DNA from: Streptomyces tubercidicus
GTDB taxonomy: Bacteria; Actinomycetota; Actinomycetes; Streptomycetales; Streptomycetaceae
Length of the DNA: 64,000 bases
Direction of reading: 5' to 3'
Assembly (NCBI RefSeq): GCF_027497495.1
Contig: NZ_CP114205.1
Location: forward strand, 806,001-870,000
Of the stretch, positions 1 to 28,822 are shown in pieces (within the stretch, counting starts at the first letter, position 1; every line of letters begins with the position of its first letter). The position numbers and the translations under genes were made by a program. The notes beneath the pieces were generated by a model. It was not told the origin of the DNA and searched no databases. It saw only the letters and a list, made by a program, of their open reading frames with translations.

Positions 1-54
1 ACCGTGCTGCCCGGCTCGGACATCGATCTCCACGGCCCCCTGGCCCCCGTGTGA
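1..54 (+). CDS. C-terminal end of an upstream gene (partial)
   Basis: The first 54 bases form an open frame in phase with position 1 that ends in TGA at 52-54 and encodes a 17-residue tail, TVLPGSDIDLHGPLAPV. It would converge on the methyltransferase, whose stop lies 15 bp further on. Too little is present to identify the protein, and the frame could be fortuitous in such GC-rich DNA. Confidence 0.3.
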   Translation, partial: TVLPGSDIDLHGPLAPV

Positions 55-69
55 ATTCCCTGCGCGCCC

Positions 70-1062
70 TTACTTCTTGTGCCCGATGACCAGGTGCTTC
101 TCGCCGCTGCTGCGGCGCACCTCGCAGTCGACGAACCCGGCGCGTTCGAGGAGCGCGATGAACTCCGCGGCCGTGCGGTGCCGACCTGCCATCTCGATGT
201 GCATCACCAGGTTCATCGCGGCGGTGGCGAGCGGACCGGTGTGGTCGTCATCGAAGAGGCGGTCCATGATGAGGACCCGGCCCGTCTCATCGCAGGCACG
301 GTACGCCTTCTCCAGGAGCCGGACGCAGGTGTTGTCGTCCCAGTCGGAGAGGATGTAGCCGAACGCGAGGCAGTCGCCGTGCGGGAGTTCGTCCGCGAAG
401 AAGTCGCCCCCGGCGAAGCCCAGGCGATCGGCGACCGGTCGCGCCTCGGCGTCCTCGCCGACCAAGGGCCCGACCGCCGGCATGTCGAAGACCGTGGCGC
501 GCAGGCCCGGTTCGGTGAGCAGCGCTGCCACCGCGAAAGGCCCCGTGGCGCCGCCGACGTCTACGAGGTGTGTCGTCCCCGCGAGGCCCGCGAGGGTGGC
601 GAGCTCCTGCGACATGCCGAAGCTGAGGTCCCACATCGCGCGCATGAAGGCCCGCAGCGCCTCGCTGTCCCGGTACACGTCGTCGAACGGCGACGCCTCC
701 GTGGTCTGCTTGCCCTCGGCGAGGTAGGTGTCGAGGCGGCCGAGCCGGCCCGTGGTCTCCAGGGTCAGATGCTCGATGAAGCCGCCCAGGTAGCGGCTGT
801 TGCGGCGGTCGAGGAACGGCGCGGCCTCGGCCGTCAGGGAGAACTCCCCCGCCCCGGAGCGTTCGACGACTCCGAGGGACGTCAGGACGAGGAACATGCG
901 CTCCAGGGTGTCCGGGTCGGTGGCGAGGCGCTCGGCGAGGCCCGCCGCGGTGTCCGGGCCGTCCTCGATGAGGGACGCGAACACGCCATGCTTGAGGGCT
1001 GTGTGCAGCACCGGGGTGGAGATGAGTCCGTAGACGGAGTTCTCAAGTGCGCGGGGCATCAT
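70..1062 (-). CDS. SAM-dependent methyltransferase, O-methyltransferase family 2
   Basis: This 330-residue protein has the layout of plant COMT/DnrK-type methyltransferases. An N-terminal helical dimerisation and winged-helix part (about 1-100) is followed by a Rossmann SAM domain. SAM motif I is LVDVGGATG (about 166-174), followed by VFDMPAVGP and the family's acidic region ILSDWDD (about 237-243). Plant enzymes have a catalytic His just before the DW; here it is Ser239, so methyl transfer may rely on proximity, as in DnrK-like enzymes. The start ATG overlaps the hydrolase stop (ATGA, 1059-1062), so it is the last gene of the leftward operon and is probably translationally coupled. It likely methylates a residue of the peptide or a precursor; a tyrosine phenol is a natural guess, but the substrate is not shown. 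A second in-frame ATG follows immediately. Confidence 0.85.
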   Translation of the reverse strand: MMPRALENSVYGLISTPVLHTALKHGVFASLIEDGPDTAAGLAERLATDPDTLERMFLVLTSLGVVERSGAGEFSLTAEAAPFLDRRNSRYLGGFIEHLTLETTGRLGRLDTYLAEGKQTTEASPFDDVYRDSEALRAFMRAMWDLSFGMSQELATLAGLAGTTHLVDVGGATGPFAVAALLTEPGLRATVFDMPAVGPLVGEDAEARPVADRLGFAGGDFFADELPHGDCLAFGYILSDWDDNTCVRLLEKAYRACDETGRVLIMDRLFDDDHTGPLATAAMNLVMHIEMAGRHRTAAEFIALLERAGFVDCEVRRSSGEKHLVIGHKK

Positions 1063-1913
1063 CGGCGCTGCTCCTCGATCAAGTGGTTCTCTGGCTTCGA
1101 GTCGAACTCCGGGTTCGAGTCGATCTGTTCTGTCAATCGGGCCACCTCCTGTGGGTGGCTGACGTGGGAGGCGTGGCCCGCGCCGGAGATCTCAGCGAAC
1201 CGGCCGTGCGGCAGCAGTTCGGCAAGGCGCCGCGCCACCTCCACGTGGTGCGGCGCGGACCGCGATCCGGCCGCCACCACGGTGGGCGTGGCGAACGTCA
1301 ACGGGTTGAAGCGCGGCACGTCGACCGTGGGGTCCGTCATCTCGGAGATCAGGGCCGTCCCGTCCGCGGCGAGGTCGGACGGCTGCGCGCGGGCCAGGTG
1401 CAGCCGGCTCGCGGGGCCCAGGAGTTCGGTGAGCAGCGCGCGGGCCGCCTGCTCGGGTCCTCCCTCGGCGGCGGCGCCGCGTACGGTCTTCTCCCACGGG
1501 TCGTCGGCGGGCCACCACGGCAGCCAGCGGACCGGAGGTTCGATCGCGACGATGCCGGCGACCAGCGACGGGTCGGCGGCCGCGGCGGCCAGGGCCACCA
1601 AGGCGCCGTAGCTGTGCCCGAGCACGATCGGCGCGGCAAGCTCCGCGAGGATCGCGCTCAGGTCGTCCACGTGCGCCTGGTGGTCGACGTCCGGGCCGCC
1701 GAGCGAGCGCGACCGGCCCCAGCCGCGCCGGTCGTAGCCGATGACCGTCCGGTCCGGCAAGTGGTCGGACACCCGTCGGAAGCCGGTGCTGCGGTCCATG
1801 GAACCGTGCACGATCACCACCGGGCGGGCGGTGGTCTCCGACGACCCGCCGCGGACCTTGCTGACGGCTGGCCTTGCCCGCTCCGGCGCGTCCTGTCTCG
1901 TTGTTGCGTTCAC
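1059..1913 (-). CDS. alpha/beta hydrolase, possible Bhp-like thioesterase
   Basis: A 284-residue alpha/beta hydrolase. It shows the oxyanion motif IVHGS (about 34-38), the nucleophile elbow GHSYG (Ser101), and a late GAGHASH that supplies the catalytic His. There is no signal peptide, so it is cytoplasmic. It overlaps the start of the methyltransferase by 4 bp and overlaps the stop of the upstream P450-A-PCP gene by 4 bp (1910-1913), so all three are translationally coupled. In glycopeptide pathways a hydrolase of this kind (Bhp) releases beta-hydroxytyrosine from an A-PCP protein after P450 hydroxylation. The same trio here, with two members fused, suggests the same job. This role is inferred from gene order; an editing type II thioesterase is the main alternative. 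Confidence 0.8.
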   Translation of the reverse strand: MNATTRQDAPERARPAVSKVRGGSSETTARPVVIVHGSMDRSTGFRRVSDHLPDRTVIGYDRRGWGRSRSLGGPDVDHQAHVDDLSAILAELAAPIVLGHSYGALVALAAAAADPSLVAGIVAIEPPVRWLPWWPADDPWEKTVRGAAAEGGPEQAARALLTELLGPASRLHLARAQPSDLAADGTALISEMTDPTVDVPRFNPLTFATPTVVAAGSRSAPHHVEVARRLAELLPHGRFAEISGAGHASHVSHPQEVARLTEQIDSNPEFDSKPENHLIEEQRR

Positions 1914-4900
1914 TGTGCCTCTCGCTCCTCGCCCACCAGACGCACCAGACCGGCCAGGGTCGGGTCATCGAGCAGCCGTTGTACGTCCATCACCACGCCG
2001 AACCGGTCCTCGGCGGCCGCCATGAACTCGGCAATGGCCAGCGAGTCACCGCCGGCCGAGAAGAAGTCGGTGTCCAGCTTCACTGCGGCCTGCGGGACGC
2101 GCAGGCACGACGAGAACAGCTGGGCGAGCTCCCAGGTGGCTTGGGTGGGGTTCCACTTGGGCCGAGTGAGGTCCCGCTTGGGCTGGGAGGTGAGCTCTCC
2201 GGTGACGCGTGCCAGGGTGAGCTCTCCGGTGACGCGTGCCGGGAGGTCGTCGGCATCGGCTGCGGGTACGGCTGCGGCTTTCCGGACACCACCGGTCACA
2301 GCGCCGACCGGCTCCCGCACCTCCGGCTCAGCAGCCGGTCCGTCATCCGCCGCCTTGCCGTTCGCGGTGAGCGGCAGCCGGTCGAGGACGGTGAACGTCG
2401 CCGGGATCATGCCGCCGTGCAGATGCTCGGCGAGGTACGCGCGTACCTCCGACTCCTGCCAGGCGTCCGAGCTTTCGGGCACGACAAGGGCGTGCAGCCT
2501 GTTGTCGCGTTCGAGGGTGTGGCAGGACACGACTCCCGGCGCCTTCTCCAATACGCGCTCCACCTCGTCGAGTTCGACCCGCTGTCCCCGGATCTTGACC
2601 TGCCGGTCGCGGCGGCCCACGTACTCCAGGGAGCCGTCCTCCCGCCACACGCATATGTCCCCGGTGCGGTACATCAGCCGTCCCGGCCGGTCCGCGAAGG
2701 GGTCGGACACGAACGACCTGGCCATCAGGTCGGGCCGCCCGAGGTAGCGGCCGATGCCCGTACCGGCGATGTACAGCTCACCCGGGCATCCGGCGGGCAG
2801 CAGCCGCCGTTCATCGTCCAGTACGTAGACGCGCTTGCCGGACACCGGTCGGCCGATCGGCGGATCGTCCTCGTCCGCGCACTCGTGCCAGGTGGACCAG
2901 ACCGCCGCCTCGGCGGGCCCGTAGAGGTTGAGAAGACGCCTGCCCTTCGCCGTCCAGCGGTGGACGAGCTCACCGGGCAGCCGCTCGCCCGCGAAGGCCG
3001 CGATCCGCAGGTCGGGCAGCGGAACGTGCGGGAGCACCGACCACACCGACGGCGTCATGATCGCGGCGGTCACCCGCCGTTCGCGCAGCAACCGCAGCAG
3101 CGGAGGGCCGGGCGTCAGGGCGGCGGTGTTGCCGACGACGAGGGTCGCCCCGTTCAGCAGCGCGAGGACGACCTCGGATATGCAGCCGTCGAAGTTCGGC
3201 GACAGGAACTGCAGCACCCGGTCGCGCGGGCGCAGCCGGAACACCTTGCGCTGCGCGAGGTGCAGGTTCGTCAGCGCCTCGTGGTTGTTGGCGATGGCCT
3301 TCGGGCGGCCGGTGGTCCCGCTGGTGAACACGATGTAGGCGGTGTTCCCCGGCACGACACCGGTGATCGGCGGGGTGGCGGCACGCTCGCCGGGGTTCAG
3401 GCGGACAACTTCGGCCGGCACGCCGAGCGTCTCGAACCTCGCGGCGGTGGCGTCATCGGTGATGACGAGTCGCGCCGACGTCTGGTCCAGCATGGTCTTC
3501 AGGCGCTCGCCGGGGCAGTCGGCGGCGGCCAGCAGGAAGGCGCCGCCTGCCTTGGCCACCGCGAGGATGGTGACGACGAGCCGCACGGAGCGTTCCATGC
3601 TGATCGCGACGACCGTCTCGGGCTCCACACCGAGGTCACGCAGCCGGTGCGCGGCGCCGTTGGCCAGCGCGTCGATCTCCGCGTACGAGTAGGTGACGCC
3701 CTCGTCCTCGACCGCGGTGCTGTCGGGTGCCAAGCGGGCCCGCTCCTCGAAGACCAGCTGCCAGCAGACGTCCGCGGCCCGCTCGTCGGCGCCCGTGTCG
3801 TTCCACTCGGCCAGGATCTGGTGCCGTTCGAGATCGCTGACCGGCTTCGCCTCCGGGAGCACCTCGGACGTCTCGGACGCCTCGGGCTCCTCAGGGACTC
3901 CGGGTACCACGGACGTCGCCGTGGTCTCAGGCGTACCGCTCACTTGCACCCCGGCGCGGTGCCGCGACCGCGTGTTGCAGTGCGGCCCCCACTCCACCGG
4001 GTCCGGGCCCGTACGGGAAAGGCCGAACTCCTGGTAGCGCTCGATGAAGCCGAGGATCGCCCAGCCCGCGAGGCGCTCGGCGAACGGCGCGCCCAGGCAG
4101 TAGTGCGGCCCTGAGCCGAAGCCGAGGTGGCGGCCCTCGCTGCGCGCGATGTCGAAGGCGGCGGGCTCGGTGAACTTCCGCGGGTCGAGGTTCGCGGCGG
4201 CGAGCATGATGAGGACTCCGTCCCCCGCGTTCATGCGCGCGCCGCCGACCTCGATGTCGCGGACGGCGTGCCGGCCGACGTACTGGCTCGACCCGTCGAT
4301 CCGCATCACCTCCGCCACGGTGGAGTCGATCAGCGAGGGGTCGGCCCGCAGCCGCTTCAGCTGCTCCTGGTTCTCGGCGAGTAGCAGGAGACCGGTGGAG
4401 ACGAGGTGGGTCAGGGTCTGGTAGCCGCCGGCGACCAGCACCATGGCGTTGGCGGCAACGAGTTGGAGGAGCTCGGCGGGCGGTTCGCCCGGTGCGTCGG
4501 CGTCGAAGCCGGCCGCAAGACCCGTCGCCAGGGTGGTGATCAGGTCGTCACCGGGCGCGGCGAGGCGTTCGGCGGCAAGCCGGCGCAGGCCGGCGAGCGC
4601 CTTGTCGATGAGCGGGATCGTCTCCAGGTCGGCCCGGCTCGGGAAGGTGGAGACGCTGCTCAGGAGCCGCTCGTACGAGTCGGCCCACTCGGTCAGCTCC
4701 TCGCCGCGGCCGACCATGCCCAGCAGATGGGTCATCAGGTGCTCGGGAAGCCGCTCCGCGAAGTCCGTTACCAGATCGATGGTTCCGGCATCGGGCAGCG
4801 TGTCGAGTACCTCGTGGGCGATCTCCCGCAGGGCGGGGTCGTGGCGGCGCATGCCGGCCGGCGAGAACTCGCCGCGCAGGGCGTCCCTGATCCTGGTGTG

Positions 4901-5266
4901 CGCGGGAGGGTCGTTGAAGAGGAACTGGGCCGAGAGCATCTCGGCGGTCGGCACGATGCCGTCCATCCCCCGCGCCGCCAGGTCGCCGGGGGCGTGGTGG
5001 CGGGCGGACGAGAATGCCCGGTGGTTGGCGAGGATCTCGACCGACTCGGCGTACCCGGAGCAGACCCAGACGCCGCCCACCTCGTCGTAGAAGACGGGCG
5101 GAAGCTCGGATATCGCGTTCCAGTAAAGCCGGGGGTCGGCTATGACCTCGGTGCGGCGCAGATTGTGGATGCCGTGCCGCGCACGGTCGTAGCCGGCCGC
5201 GGTGGCGGCACGGACGGTCCCGGAACCCACGCTCTTGTCGTGGTCCTTTTCCTTGGTTTTCATCAT
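1910..5266 (-). CDS. cytochrome P450-adenylation-PCP fusion protein
   Basis: This 1118-residue protein joins an N-terminal P450 (about 1-440) to an NRPS adenylation domain (about 490-980) and a PCP (about 1040-1110). The P450 has an ExxR helix (EVMR, about 318) and a textbook heme loop FGSGPHYCLG (Cys near 390). Its I-helix reads AGGYQT, with Gln at the usual acid position. The A domain has FTSGTTGRPK, the YGPAE region, YRTGD and the A10 lysine (LTANGK). The PCP has GGDSL. The linker keeps a C-A junction relic (HQILAEWNDT), as if a P450 had replaced the C domain of a normal module. Pocket residues read by eye are DGSIAALVWK, which I do not match to a known code. The probable role is to load an amino acid, hydroxylate it on the PCP and pass it on or release it. 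Two adjacent ATGs make the exact start uncertain. Confidence 0.88.
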   Translation of the reverse strand: MMKTKEKDHDKSVGSGTVRAATAAGYDRARHGIHNLRRTEVIADPRLYWNAISELPPVFYDEVGGVWVCSGYAESVEILANHRAFSSARHHAPGDLAARGMDGIVPTAEMLSAQFLFNDPPAHTRIRDALRGEFSPAGMRRHDPALREIAHEVLDTLPDAGTIDLVTDFAERLPEHLMTHLLGMVGRGEELTEWADSYERLLSSVSTFPSRADLETIPLIDKALAGLRRLAAERLAAPGDDLITTLATGLAAGFDADAPGEPPAELLQLVAANAMVLVAGGYQTLTHLVSTGLLLLAENQEQLKRLRADPSLIDSTVAEVMRIDGSSQYVGRHAVRDIEVGGARMNAGDGVLIMLAAANLDPRKFTEPAAFDIARSEGRHLGFGSGPHYCLGAPFAERLAGWAILGFIERYQEFGLSRTGPDPVEWGPHCNTRSRHRAGVQVSGTPETTATSVVPGVPEEPEASETSEVLPEAKPVSDLERHQILAEWNDTGADERAADVCWQLVFEERARLAPDSTAVEDEGVTYSYAEIDALANGAAHRLRDLGVEPETVVAISMERSVRLVVTILAVAKAGGAFLLAAADCPGERLKTMLDQTSARLVITDDATAARFETLGVPAEVVRLNPGERAATPPITGVVPGNTAYIVFTSGTTGRPKAIANNHEALTNLHLAQRKVFRLRPRDRVLQFLSPNFDGCISEVVLALLNGATLVVGNTAALTPGPPLLRLLRERRVTAAIMTPSVWSVLPHVPLPDLRIAAFAGERLPGELVHRWTAKGRRLLNLYGPAEAAVWSTWHECADEDDPPIGRPVSGKRVYVLDDERRLLPAGCPGELYIAGTGIGRYLGRPDLMARSFVSDPFADRPGRLMYRTGDICVWREDGSLEYVGRRDRQVKIRGQRVELDEVERVLEKAPGVVSCHTLERDNRLHALVVPESSDAWQESEVRAYLAEHLHGGMIPATFTVLDRLPLTANGKAADDGPAAEPEVREPVGAVTGGVRKAAAVPAADADDLPARVTGELTLARVTGELTSQPKRDLTRPKWNPTQATWELAQLFSSCLRVPQAAVKLDTDFFSAGGDSLAIAEFMAAAEDRFGVVMDVQRLLDDPTLAGLVRLVGEEREAQ
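2189..2240 (-). repeat. 27-bp in-frame tandem duplication in the A-PCP linker
   Basis: A 25-base identical block starts at 2189 and again at 2216 (period 27). It encodes ARVTGELT twice in the linker between the A domain and PCP of the P450 fusion. It lengthens the linker by nine residues without breaking the frame and looks like recent slippage. Confidence 0.85.
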
Positions 5267-5363
5267 CTCCCCTTCCTCGGCGGAAGGTTGGTTCGCAGTG
5301 CCGGGGAGTCGTTCGGTACGGCAGCGCGCAGGCGCTCGTGGAAGGGGAGGTGGTCCCCTGTCG

Positions 5364-5572
5364 TCAGTTGTCCGCCATGCGCTGCGCGAGGCTGCGCGGG
5401 CGCATGTCGGTCCAGTTCTCCTCGATGAAGCGCAGGCAGGTCTCGCGGGTGTCGCTCGGGTGCGCGACGGTCCAGCCCGCGGGCACGTCCACGGTGTCCG
5501 GCCAGAGCGAGTGCTGGTTCTCGTCGTTGACGAGCACCGAGTACGTGCCGTCCGGGTTCTCGAAGGGGTTCG

Positions 5573-5576
<4 letters not shown>
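5364..5576 (-). CDS. MbtH-like protein
   Basis: A 70-residue MbtH family protein, the small chaperone that binds NRPS adenylation domains and is often needed for their folding or activity. It begins [19 protein letters not shown] and contains the family signature [10 protein letters not shown], then VPAGW and the conserved C-terminal region with WTDMRPRSL. The start is the ATG at 5576, which gives the normal family length; a longer open frame upstream lies inside the NRPS gene. The ATG overlaps the stop codon of the preceding NRPS (5573-5576), so the two are probably coupled. It probably serves some or all of the nine A domains in the cluster, as it is the only MbtH homolog visible here. Confidence 0.97.
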
Positions 5577-17506
<11,930 letters not shown>

Positions 17507-17563
17507 GTTCTTCTTGCGTTCCCCTCAGTCACAACAGCAGCTCCAGCGCCGGTCGGTCCCCGC

Positions 17564-17610
17564 GCGGTGTGGATCCGCATCCGGATCGCGGTGTGGATCC
17601 AGATCCGGAA
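17564..17610. repeat. Two imperfect 24-bp direct repeats upstream of the last NRPS
   Basis: The 13-mer gcggtgtggatcc occurs at 17564 and 17588, each followed by a related CCGGA-containing stretch. They sit in the 112-bp gap between the hydroxylase stop and the NRPS start. A regulatory or mRNA-structure role is possible but not shown. Confidence 0.5.
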
Positions 17611-17618
17611 GGCTCAGG

Positions 17619-18560
17619 TCACCCGGACATGGCTACCAGGACGCGGCGCGGCCCGGTGTACGGGCGGCGGCCGTGCGCCACGGCCACGTTGTCGATCAGC
17701 AACAGATCGCCGTCGTACCAGTCCACGTTCACGGCCGCGTCCAGGCCGATGTCGCGCACATGCGCCACGTACTCGTCGGGGATCGGCGTGCCGTCGGCGA
17801 AAGTCACCGACTGCGGCAGCTCGTCCGGCGGCAGCAGCTCGGTGAGCATCTCGGCGGTCTCGGCGTCGAGGCCCGCGAGGTGCCACTGGTCGAACTGGTT
17901 GAACCAGACCTCCTCGCCGGTGACCGGGTGCCGGACGGTGGCGGGGCGCAGCTGCGTCAGGCGGATGCCGCCGTCCGCTCTCCACTCCCAGGTGACGTCG
18001 GCGTCCGCGAGGTTCGCCTCGACCTCGCCCTTGTCGGAGGTCTCGAACGTGTCCTGCCAGCTCCTGCCGAAACCGGCCCCGCTGTGCAGGTTCTGCGTGT
18101 AGCGGATCCCCTGGCCGAAGGCCGTTCTGACCTCCTCGTCCAGGGAGCTCAGCCACAGCGTGCCGTCGACCACGGGCGTCGCTCCGCCGGTGGTGGGCTG
18201 CCGCTCGCAGTAGAAGGCGAGCCGGGAGGGCCAACGGCGGGCGTAGGACAGCTCGTTGTGCATCGAGATGGTGAACTCGGCCGGGTATTCGGTCGAGGTG
18301 TAGACGTTGCTGCCCACCTTGGTGCGGGGCGAGTTGCCGTGGACGTAGGCGAGGCGGTTCGGCAGGAGCAGGTCGAGCGCCGAGTCGAACTGCTCCTTCG
18401 AGGTGCCGAAGCCGCGGAAGACGAGGGCCTTGTTCGCCACGAGCAGTTCGCCCGTCTTCTCCGTGTCGCCGATCGCCGCGAGGAGGCCCTCATGGTCCGC
18501 GGCCACCCCCGCCGTGTCCGGCGTCACCACATGAGGCGTCCAGTCGCTCGACTCACTCAC
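17619..18560 (-). CDS. Fe(II)/2-oxoglutarate dioxygenase, SyrP/TauD-like, probable Asp beta-hydroxylase
   Basis: This 313-residue protein belongs to the TauD/SyrP family of non-heme iron oxygenases. The iron triad is visible as H101-N-E103 (in SMHNELSYA) and His296 (in AVAHGRRPY), with a following Arg (GPRR) to bind 2-oxoglutarate. The HxE variant is usual for NRPS-tailoring members. SyrP hydroxylates aspartate bound to a PCP at the beta carbon. Here the gene lies between two NRPS genes, and module 2 of the upstream NRPS has an Asp/Asn-like pocket, so beta-hydroxyaspartate (or asparagine) is the likely product. The start is the GTG at 18560, with a strong GAGGAG ribosome site about 7 bases upstream. 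The gene is 81 bp after the preceding NRPS stop. The family assignment is firm; the substrate is inferred. Confidence 0.9.
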   Translation of the reverse strand: MSESSDWTPHVVTPDTAGVAADHEGLLAAIGDTEKTGELLVANKALVFRGFGTSKEQFDSALDLLLPNRLAYVHGNSPRTKVGSNVYTSTEYPAEFTISMHNELSYARRWPSRLAFYCERQPTTGGATPVVDGTLWLSSLDEEVRTAFGQGIRYTQNLHSGAGFGRSWQDTFETSDKGEVEANLADADVTWEWRADGGIRLTQLRPATVRHPVTGEEVWFNQFDQWHLAGLDAETAEMLTELLPPDELPQSVTFADGTPIPDEYVAHVRDIGLDAAVNVDWYDGDLLLIDNVAVAHGRRPYTGPRRVLVAMSG

Positions 18561-18641
18561 GCCACTTCTCCTCTGTTCCCTGTGCCTTTCGGCGCTACGG
18601 ATGTCCCAGCTCGTTCTGCGCGCGGCCGTCGGCCGACGCGC

Positions 18642-28259
<9,618 letters not shown>

Positions 28260-28822
28260 GGCTGATCCATTCCCCGTACTCAGACGCTCTTTGTGACTCA
28301 GTCGCTACATGTGTCGGACCGGCCCATGGACTGTGCGCGGTCGAGCGATACACACCGGGCACGAATTCCGCACGGCCGACGTGAAATCGCATGGAATGTG
28401 ATGGCCGAGCCGAATCACATCGACATGGACCGTGACATTGAGAAAGGCATTCAAATCGGCTGGACTGCCGAGATACTAATGGACACAAGTCATCCGACGA
28501 GCCTGACATGGCTTTGCGTCTCCCCCGAGAAGATCTTTCCATCGGCTCCGCTCCCCCGCACCGCAGACACTTCTCAGCAACGCGGTTTGAGCCTAACCGG
28601 ACGCTACTACAGTTATTGACACCTGTCACCCATCCCGCCTGCCACCTGCCTCAACAGCCCTCCTGAAGGCGGGTTCTGACTGATCGTTCAAGCGGCTTCT
28701 CCTCCGAACTGTGGCGCGTCGCCGCGGACCCGGCACAGGGCCTGTGGCCACCACTCCGAAACCGCGTGCCAAACTATGTGGAGCAAGAAGGCGCGTTGTG
28801 TAACTATGCAGGAGTCCGGCGA
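28260..28822. promoter_or_regulatory. Divergent promoter region between the two NRPS operons
   Basis: About 560 bp separate the two divergent NRPS starts. The DNA is less GC-rich than its surroundings and no convincing gene is seen in it. It should hold the promoters for both operons and their regulator sites. Candidate elements include TTCAAA at 28450 with GATACT at 28472 (16-bp spacing, rightward), and an isolated TTGACA at 28616 without an obvious partner. These are weak matches. Confidence 0.6.
28396..28420. promoter_or_regulatory. Palindrome ATGTGAT-N11-ATCACAT, candidate operator
   Basis: A perfect 7-bp inverted repeat with an 11-base spacer sits near the middle of the divergent promoter region. 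The symmetry and position suggest a binding site for a dimeric regulator that could act on both operons. The spacing is wider than a classical CRP site (TGTGA-N6-TCACA). No candidate regulator is encoded in the cluster portion of the window. Confidence 0.35.

Noticed and set aside
70..1062. Assignment of the methyltransferase as MppJ-like (arylpyruvate C-methylation)
   Set aside because: Considered because of the aromatic A domains, but the sequence lacks the MppJ features I recall and follows the ordinary family-2 O-methyltransferase pattern.
28396..28420. A classical CRP/Crp-family operator bound by the regulator at 53889-54584
   Set aside because: The half-sites resemble TGTGA/TCACA, but the spacing is far too wide, and the regulator belongs to a different island about 25 kb away.
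28616..28621. TTGACA as the -35 of the rightward NRPS promoter
   Set aside because: No acceptable -10 hexamer lies 16-19 bp downstream, where the sequence is GC-rich.
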